This document shows, one piece after another, positions 58,627-64,000 of a DNA stretch of 64,000 nucleotides. Source of the DNA: Methylobacterium radiotolerans JCM 2831 (GTDB lineage Bacteria > Pseudomonadota > Alphaproteobacteria > Rhizobiales > Beijerinckiaceae); contig NC_010505.1 in NCBI RefSeq assembly GCF_000019725.1, positions 1,240,001 to 1,304,000 of the forward strand, in the 5' to 3' direction. Made by a program: the position numbers and the translations under genes. The notes under the pieces are model-generated. The model was given only the letters and a program-made list of their open reading frames with translations. It made no database searches and had not been told where the DNA came from. Position 1 is the stretch's first letter. Each line of letters opens with the position of its first letter.

Positions 58627-60036
58627 GTGAGCAGTCTGAAATTCGGGACGAGTGGCTTGCGGGGCCTCGTGACGGACCTCGTCGGCGGCCCCTGCTACGC
58701 CTACGCGCGCGCCTTCTTCTCCGCCGTCTCGGGGGACGGGCCACGGGCGGTCGTGATCGGGCGGGACCTGCGCGACAGCAGCCCCGGCCTCGCCGCGACG
58801 GTGGCGCAGGCCGCGGCGGCGAGCGGCTTCGCGGCCGTCGAGTGCGGCGCTCTGCCGACCCCGGCCCTCGCCCTCGAGGCGATGCGACGGGGCGCCTTCG
58901 CCGTCATGGTGACGGGCAGCCACATCCCCGAGGATCGCAACGGACTCAAGTTCTACCGGCCGGAGGGCGAGATCACCAAGGCCGATGAGGCGGCCATCCT
59001 CGCCGCCCTGGACGGCGGCGCGAGCGCCCCGATGCCGGCCGCCGCGGCCACGCCCGAGCCCGAAGCCATCGCGCGCTATCGGAAGCGCTACGCCGACGCC
59101 TTCCCGTCCGGGACCCTGGCGGGCCTGCGTGTCGCCGTCTACCAGCAGAGTTCCGTCGCCCGCGACCTCCTGGCCGACCTGCTCGCGGGCCTCGGGGCGC
59201 ACGTCACGCCGATCGGGCGGTCGGCGACCTTCGTGCCCATCGATACCGAGGCGCATCGCCCCGAGGACGTCGCTTTCATCCGGGACGTGATGGCCTCAGG
59301 CGACTTCGACGCGCTCGTGACCACCGACGGCGATGCGGACCGGCCCCTGGTCGCGGACGGCACGGGCTGCATCGTCCGGGGCGATGTGCTCGGGCTGATC
59401 ACCGCGCGCTTTCTCGGCGCGGACACGGTCGTGGTGCCGGTCACGGCCGGCTCGGCGCTGGAGCAGTCCGGGGGCTTCCGCGAGGTCGTGCGCACCAAGG
59501 TCGGCTCGCCCTTCGTCATCGCCGGGATGGAGCGGGCGCGGCGCGGCGGGGCGGACACCATCGTCGGATTCGAGGCGAACGGCGGTTTCCTGCTCGGGTC
59601 GGATGTCACGCTCGCGGGTGGCGTCCTGGCCGCGTTGCCGACCCGCGATGCCGTATTGCCGATTCTGGCCACGCTGGCCGCTCTGCGGGCCGGCCACACG
59701 TCGCTGGCGGAACTCGTGATGGCGCTCAAGGCCGGGGAGATGGCGAGCGACCGACTGCCCGAGACGCCGTCGGAACGGAGCGGCGCCTTCCTCGCCCGGC
59801 TCTGCGAGACCGGCTTCCGGAACGCCTTCCTCGGGCCCGTCGGTTCGCCGCGGGCCGTCGACCAGCAGGACGGTGTCCGGATCGTGCTGGACGGCGGGCG
59901 GTCGATCCACTTCCGGGCTTCGGGCAACGCGCCGGAACTGCGATGCTACGCGGAGGCCACGTCCGCGCAGGAAGCGCAGGACCTTGTCCGCTGGGGCCTC
60001 GCGGCCGCGGCTGCCGACATGGCCCAACATCCCTGA
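58627..60036 (+). CDS. Phosphohexomutase (phosphomannomutase/phosphoglucomutase family)
   Basis: 469 residues from GTG 58627. Family motifs: substrate/phosphate site GTSGLRGLVTDLV, active-site serine loop VTGSHIPEDRNGLKFY (Ser98), metal-binding VTTDGDADRPLVAD, sugar-binding GFEANGGFLLGSDV and C-terminal phosphate loop HFRASGNAPELRCY. TGSHIP instead of the common TASHNP places it in the divergent group found with capsule/O-antigen genes. It interconverts hexose-6- and 1-phosphates, likely feeding mannose-1-phosphate for GDP-mannose or glucose-1-phosphate for dTDP-glucose. It is the intact partner of the dead copy at 52958. Confidence 0.92.
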   Translation: MSSLKFGTSGLRGLVTDLVGGPCYAYARAFFSAVSGDGPRAVVIGRDLRDSSPGLAATVAQAAAASGFAAVECGALPTPALALEAMRRGAFAVMVTGSHIPEDRNGLKFYRPEGEITKADEAAILAALDGGASAPMPAAAATPEPEAIARYRKRYADAFPSGTLAGLRVAVYQQSSVARDLLADLLAGLGAHVTPIGRSATFVPIDTEAHRPEDVAFIRDVMASGDFDALVTTDGDADRPLVADGTGCIVRGDVLGLITARFLGADTVVVPVTAGSALEQSGGFREVVRTKVGSPFVIAGMERARRGGADTIVGFEANGGFLLGSDVTLAGGVLAALPTRDAVLPILATLAALRAGHTSLAELVMALKAGEMASDRLPETPSERSGAFLARLCETGFRNAFLGPVGSPRAVDQQDGVRIVLDGGRSIHFRASGNAPELRCYAEATSAQEAQDLVRWGLAAAAADMAQHP

Positions 60037-60143
60037 CGCCGCGGTGCGGCGCCGAGACCTTCGGATCTGGCGGAGGACGGCCATCGTCCTGCAAGCGGTG
60101 CCGGCGCTCGGCATCGCTTGCAGGCTCCCGCGCCCTCGGCGCG

Positions 60144-60434
60144 TCAGGCGGCCCGCGTGCCGGCCACGTCCCGCCCGTGCGCCTGGTCCATGATCTCCCC
60201 GATCCGCTCGCCGACGGCGACGGCGATCTCCACCGAGGCCGCCCCTTCCGAGTTCTGCCGGCAGATCCGGGTCAGGACGTCGGTCACGCGCTGCTCCATG
60301 ACGCCGAGGATCGCCGCGGCCGCCTGGGGCTGGGCACCGCGCAGGACAGCCGCGAGGTCGCAATAGGCGTCGTGAAGGAGCTGGAGCGTCAGCCGATCGA
60401 CAGCCTGTTCATCCTCCGCCGACAAGGCCCGCAT
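60144..60434 (-). CDS. Small alpha-helical protein of unknown function
   Basis: 96 residues from ATG 60434, which has GAGAGGGG upstream; ATG 60491 would be an alternative with a poor site. Helical and acidic-to-neutral (LSAEDEQAVDRLTLQLLHDA, then AAAILGVMEQRVTDVLTRIC, VEIAVAVGERIGEIMDQAHG). No recognised family. Convergent with the mutase gene. Appears to be an ordinary chromosomal gene past the glycan cluster. Confidence 0.6.
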   Translation of the reverse strand: MRALSAEDEQAVDRLTLQLLHDAYCDLAAVLRGAQPQAAAAILGVMEQRVTDVLTRICRQNSEGAASVEIAVAVGERIGEIMDQAHGRDVAGTRAA

Positions 60435-60638
60435 CACGCCCCTCTCCAACGTCCCACGCTCGACGCCACCGCCAGCCTTGCCCCGATGCATTAACAAGGC
60501 GTGAAGATCGCGCGCAGCTGGAAGGGAACGGCTAACCTTTCCGAGGTCGGCAGACGCTGCTCGACCGCGCGCGGGATGGAACTTGGCGGGTCCCGTGCGG
60601 GTCAACACGGCAGGATCCTTCAGCGCGAGAGCCCTTCC

Positions 60639-60923
60639 ATGCGCCGCCTCATCGCCACGCTCACCGCCGCGAGCCTCGGTCTCGCCGCGAGCCTCGGTCT
60701 CGCCGCGACGCCCGCCCTGGCCCAGGTGCAGCAGAACAATCCCAACGCCGCCAACCGATCCATGGAGACCAGCGGCCAGATGCGCGCCCTGCGCCAGGAG
60801 CAGACGACCCAGGGCAACACGCTGCGGATGGACATCCAGCGGAACCAGGCCGCGACGCCCGCACCGAATACCGGGCCGAACACCGTCGGCCCGACCGGGG
60901 GCACCGGCGTCATCGGCCGCTGA
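60639..60923 (+). CDS. Small secreted protein
   Basis: 94 residues from ATG 60639. A signal peptide is evident: MRRLIATLTAASLGLAASLG with LAATPALA and a cleavage site after AxA near residue 28. The mature part is about 65 residues, polar, Gln/Asn/Thr-rich (QVQQNNPNAANRSMETSGQM) with a Pro/Gly tail ending VGPTGGTGVIGR. Unknown function; likely periplasmic. The signal peptide contains an exact tandem repeat. Confidence 0.75.
   Translation: MRRLIATLTAASLGLAASLGLAATPALAQVQQNNPNAANRSMETSGQMRALRQEQTTQGNTLRMDIQRNQAATPAPNTGPNTVGPTGGTGVIGR
60666..60701 (+). repeat. Tandem 18-bp repeat in the signal-peptide coding region
   Basis: GCCGCGAGCCTCGGTCTC occurs twice back to back (60666-60683, 60684-60701), followed by GCCGCGA. 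It encodes a duplicated hydrophobic AASLGL unit, lengthening the signal-peptide core by six residues. Typical slippage product. Confidence 0.85.
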
Positions 60924-60942
60924 GCGGGCAGGTCGCGCCGGA

Positions 60943-61170
60943 CTACACGTCCGGCAGGGGCCGCCCCTTCACGACCACCCGCGGCCACCGCTCCAGGCCG
61001 ATCGGCATCAGCACGGCGATCTGCGGCGGCACTGCGGCGTCGCCGAGCAGGCTCTCGAGGGAGATCCGGCAGGCCTCCTCGAGCTCGCCGCGCGTGCGCG
61101 CGCCGGAGGTCTTGATGTCGGCGATCAGGAGCGCCGCGATCTCGTGGGCAAAGGCGTCGCCGTCCAACAT
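60943..61170 (-). CDS. Small unknown protein
   Basis: 75 residues from ATG 61170, with GGGAGTCCGGC-type purine-rich sequence upstream. Helical N-terminal half (AFAHEIAALLIADIKTSGAR, then TRGELEEACRISLESLLGD) and a short C-terminal strand (PRVVVKGRPLPDV). No family recognised. Lies between the secreted-protein gene and the RND pump; codon bias supports reality. Confidence 0.55.
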   Translation of the reverse strand: MLDGDAFAHEIAALLIADIKTSGARTRGELEEACRISLESLLGDAAVPPQIAVLMPIGLERWPRVVVKGRPLPDV

Positions 61171-61286
61171 GCCGGACTCCCGCTCCGTGTCGGGTCAGCA
61201 TAGGCCTCTGCGGATCGTCCGGGCATCAGCACAGAATTGCGTATCCACATACCGATTGCGGATACGTTGTCGCGTTCCGATCGCGG

Positions 61287-64000
61287 TCACGGGTCGGCCA
61301 CCGCGCGCCGGTGCGCCTCGCCGCCGCCGGGCCGTCGCCCGGCGGGTGGCGTAGGTCGGGCGAAGGGCAGGCGCAGACCGGCGACCGCGGGGTAGATTAC
61401 CGGCAGCACCACGAGGGTGAGCAGGGTCGCCGAGATCAGTCCGCCGATCACCACGGTGGCGAGCGGCCGCTGCACCTCGGCGCCCGCGCTGGTGGACAGC
61501 GCCATCGGCAAGAAGCCCAGCGCCGCCACCAGGGCCGTCATCATCACCGGGCGCAGCCGCATCTCGGCCGCCCGCGTCGCCGCCGCCCGGGGTCCGAGGC
61601 CGGACGCCTCCAGGTCCCGGATGTAGCTCGTCAGCACGACGCCGTTCAGGATCGCGATGCCGAAGGTCGCGATGAAGCCGATCGCCGCCGAGATCGAGAA
61701 CGGCATGTCGCGCAGGGTGAGGGCCAGGATGCCGCCGGTGGCCGCCACCGGCACGTTGAGGAAGATCAGCCCGGCGAGGCGGATGTCGCCGAACATCACC
61801 ACCAGCAGGACCAGAATCGCCGCGAGCGCCGCGGGCACCACCACGGTCAGCCGGGCGGTCGCCTCCTGCAGGTTCTGGAACTGCCCGCTCCAGACCAACG
61901 CGTAGCGCGGCGGCAGCTTCACCTGCTGGTCGACGGCGGCCTTGGCGGCATCCACGAAACTCTGGACGTCGCGACCGCGGACATTCGCCTGCACGGAGAT
62001 CCGCCGCTGCAGGCGCTCGCGGCTGATCTGCGCCGGACCGGAGGCCACATCCACGCCGGCGACCATCGACAGCGGCACCATCATCCGGCTGCCCGCCTCG
62101 CGGCCCGGATCGCCATTGCCGGACCGGCCGACCGGCAGGGCGCGGATCCGCTCGATGTCGCTGCGGTCGGCAGGATCCAGCCGGACCACGATCTCGGTGA
62201 TCGAATTGTCGTCGCCGTAGACGACGCCGCTGGTGCGGCCGCCGATGCTCTCGACCATGTCGAGCACGTCCGACACGTTGATGCCGTAGCGGGCCGCCTT
62301 TGCGCGATCGACCTGGATCGTGAGCGCCGGCATGCCGGCCTGCGCCTCGGCCTTCACGTCCGCCGCCCCGTCGACCCCGGAGACCGCGCGAACGATGGCG
62401 TCGGCCGTATCCTTGAGGACCTTCAGGTCGTCGCCGTAGAGGCTGATCGCCACGTCGCCGCGCACGCCCTCCAGCAGGTCGTCCATGCGCATCTGGATCG
62501 GCTGCGAGAAGGCGTAGGCGACCCCCGGCACCTCTTCCTTGAGGCGCTTGTCGAAGGCCGCCACGAGGCCCTCCTGCGTGTCGGCGGTGGTCCAGGTGGC
62601 CGGATCGGTGAGGGTGATGAAGCTGTCGGTCGATTCGACGCCCATCGGGTCGGTCGGGATCTCGGCGCTGCCGGTGAGCGAGACCACGCGCTTCACCTCG
62701 GGGAACGACTTCAGAACCCGCTCGATGCGGGTCACGGTGGCGAGCGAGGCGGAGAGATCGATGCCCGGCAGCTTCTCGGAGGTGATGACGATCGAGCCCT
62801 CCGACAGCTTCGGCAGGAACTCGCCGCCGAGCCGGGTCGCCAGCACGCAGGAGCCCGCGAAGAGGGCGAGCGTCGCCAGCACCGTCACGGGGGCGTGCCG
62901 CTCGGCGGCCTTCAGCAGCGGCGTGTAGGCGGCCCGCACCCAGCGGACGAGGCGCGTCTCGCGCTCGCCGACGCCGCGGCCGGAGAGGAAGATCGCGGCG
63001 AGCGCCGGCATCAGCGTCATGGTGACGACCAGCGAGCCGGAGAGCGCCAGGATGACGGTCAGCGCCATCGGCACGAACATCTTGCCGGCGACACCCTCCA
63101 GCGCGAGGATCGGCACGTAGACCAGGATGATGATCGCCACCGCGAACATCACGGGCTTGGCCACCTCGGCGGCCGCGTCCCGGATCAGGTCCTGGGGCGG
63201 CCGGTCCGGATGCTCGGCGCGGGCGCGCAGGACGTTCTCGACCATCACCACCGCGCCGTCGACGATCAGACCGAAATCGATGGCGCCGAGGCTCATCAGG
63301 TTGCCCGACAGGCCGAGCAGCCGCATGCCGGCGAAGGCCATCAGCATCGCGAGCGGGATCGCGGCCGCCACGATCAGCCCGGCGCGGAGGTTGCCCAGCA
63401 GCAGCAGCAGGACGACGATGACGAGCACCGCGCCTTCGAGGAGGTTGTGCTCCACGGTGCGGATCGTGCGGTCCACGAGCGCGCTGCGGTCGTAGTAGGG
63501 CACGATCTCCATGCCCGGCGGCAATTGCGGGCGCAGGTCGTCGATCGTCTTCTTGACCTGCCCGACCACCGCGCTGGCATTCTCCCCGAGCTGCATCAGC
63601 GCGATGCCCACGACCGTCTCGCCCTGCGCGTCGTGCGTCACGGCCCCGAGCCGGACCTTCGGCGCCTCCACCACCTGTCCCAGCGTCCCGAGCGTCACCG
63701 GCACGCCGCCCGGTCCGGTGGCGACCACGATGTTGGCGATGTCCTCCGGCCCCTTGGCGAGGCCGAGGCCGCGGATCGTCTCCTGCTGGTCGTTGTGCTC
63801 GATATAGGCGCCGCCCCGGGCGGCGTTGTTGTCGGCGAGCGCCGTGAAGACCTGGGCGAGGCCGACGCCGTAGCGGCGGAGCGCGTCGGCCGAGACCCGG
63901 ACCTCGTAGGTCGGCATCTGACCGCCGTAGATGTTGACGTCGGCGATGCCGGGGGTCAGCTTCAGCTTCGGCGCGATCGTCCATTGCAGGGTGCGGCGGA
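61287..64000 (-). CDS. Heavy-metal efflux RND transporter (CusA/CzcA type), 5' end outside window
   Basis: The frame is open to the right edge (last full codon at 63998), giving 903 C-terminal residues of a protein normally about 1040 long, so some 130 residues are missing. HME-RND features: LTPGIADVNIYGGQMPTYEV in the porter domain, the proton-relay helix NLMSLGAIDFGLIVDGAVVM with its two Asp, LGGEFLPKLSEGSIVITSEK, and the repeated hydrophobic helices near the C terminus (SISAAIGFIATFGIAILNGV, AAALGFLPMALSTSAGAEVQ). It pumps Cu/Ag or Co/Zn/Cd out of the periplasm together with a membrane-fusion protein and outer-membrane channel, which are probably upstream of the window. Metal specificity is not determinable here. 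Confidence 0.93.
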   Translation of the reverse strand, partial: RRTLQWTIAPKLKLTPGIADVNIYGGQMPTYEVRVSADALRRYGVGLAQVFTALADNNAARGGAYIEHNDQQETIRGLGLAKGPEDIANIVVATGPGGVPVTLGTLGQVVEAPKVRLGAVTHDAQGETVVGIALMQLGENASAVVGQVKKTIDDLRPQLPPGMEIVPYYDRSALVDRTIRTVEHNLLEGAVLVIVVLLLLLGNLRAGLIVAAAIPLAMLMAFAGMRLLGLSGNLMSLGAIDFGLIVDGAVVMVENVLRARAEHPDRPPQDLIRDAAAEVAKPVMFAVAIIILVYVPILALEGVAGKMFVPMALTVILALSGSLVVTMTLMPALAAIFLSGRGVGERETRLVRWVRAAYTPLLKAAERHAPVTVLATLALFAGSCVLATRLGGEFLPKLSEGSIVITSEKLPGIDLSASLATVTRIERVLKSFPEVKRVVSLTGSAEIPTDPMGVESTDSFITLTDPATWTTADTQEGLVAAFDKRLKEEVPGVAYAFSQPIQMRMDDLLEGVRGDVAISLYGDDLKVLKDTADAIVRAVSGVDGAADVKAEAQAGMPALTIQVDRAKAARYGINVSDVLDMVESIGGRTSGVVYGDDNSITEIVVRLDPADRSDIERIRALPVGRSGNGDPGREAGSRMMVPLSMVAGVDVASGPAQISRERLQRRISVQANVRGRDVQSFVDAAKAAVDQQVKLPPRYALVWSGQFQNLQEATARLTVVVPAALAAILVLLVVMFGDIRLAGLIFLNVPVAATGGILALTLRDMPFSISAAIGFIATFGIAILNGVVLTSYIRDLEASGLGPRAAATRAAEMRLRPVMMTALVAALGFLPMALSTSAGAEVQRPLATVVIGGLISATLLTLVVLPVIYPAVAGLRLPFARPTPPAGRRPGGGEAHRRAVADP

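Larger units (their letters stand above)
57318..59490. repeat. Segmental duplication, copy 2
   Basis: Counterpart of 52292-53842: the DUF4214 relic (minus) and the intact phosphohexomutase (plus), with 840 bases between them instead of 204. The extra length may be later insertion debris. Confidence 0.75.

Noticed and set aside
1..64000. tRNA, rRNA, riboswitch or CRISPR arrays
   Set aside because: I saw no cloverleaf with a GGTTCGA-type arm, no rRNA segments and no regularly spaced direct repeats with unique spacers. The repeats present are protein-level or short slippage repeats.

Overview
The window is about 67-70% GC for most of its length (estimated by eye), with codon use and gene families typical of a Methylobacterium/Methylorubrum-like alphaproteobacterium. 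That assignment is an inference from gene content, because there is no rRNA or other marker gene here. Nearly everything from 1 to about 60,000 concerns synthesis of a complex surface glycan (capsule, O-antigen or glycosylated surface protein). It is a dense cluster of glycosyltransferases, nucleotide-sugar enzymes, sugar-modifying methyl- and acyltransferases and one ABC-2 exporter permease. The right edge (60,100-64,000) returns to ordinary chromosomal genes and ends inside a heavy-metal RND efflux pump.

Layout. 1-9,500: glycan enzymes (a discoidin-tailed transferase, a tandem SGNH protein, a double GT2 transferase), a DedA protein and an epimerase. 9,721-15,557: two GT61 transferases flanking a dTDP-3-amino-3,6-dideoxyhexose module (FdtA-like isomerase, FdtB-like aminotransferase, GNAT acyltransferase). 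15,588-22,988: an acyl-carrier-dependent sugar-acylation operon (FkbH, ACP-like protein, KASIII, ACP, SDR, NeuD/PglD-type acyltransferase, DegT aminotransferase) with a divergent MaoC-ketoreductase fusion. It resembles the viosamine/flagellin-glycosylation islands of Pseudomonas. 23,916-31,296: a hexapeptide acyltransferase, a 1322-residue GT2+GT4 protein with six N-terminal repeats, a KpsM-like permease, an FkbM methyltransferase and two small unknown proteins.

31,400-33,734 is a graveyard of IS66-family pieces. It abuts a clearly AT-richer island (about 33,960-44,265) that holds one minus-strand operon of eight glycosyltransferase/methyltransferase/repeat genes. The island ends inside an epimerase gene whose 5' two thirds are GC-rich and 3' third AT-rich. 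43,930-52,058 carries epimerases, a C-methyltransferase-like enzyme and a GDP-D-glycero-D-manno-heptose pathway (hddA, gmhA, a fused hddC-gmhB). hddA itself changes composition partway, so the GC-rich core may have been swapped in by recombination.

52,292-60,036 contains a diverged segmental duplication, [DUF4214 gene, phosphohexomutase gene], with reciprocal decay. Copy 1 keeps the DUF4214 gene and has a dead mutase (Ser-to-Arg at the phosphoserine, an amber stop and an IS3 fusion). Copy 2 keeps the mutase and has a decayed DUF4214 gene. Phage/plasmid-type genes (XRE regulator with palindromic operators, HNH protein, small unknowns) lie between the copies.

A recurring theme is a roughly 40-65-residue repeat (consensus about FDxxFYlxxyPDVaxaGvdPlxHYxxxGxxEGRxP). 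It is attached to GT2, GT61, GT4 and methyltransferase proteins in both the GC-rich and the AT-rich parts of the locus.
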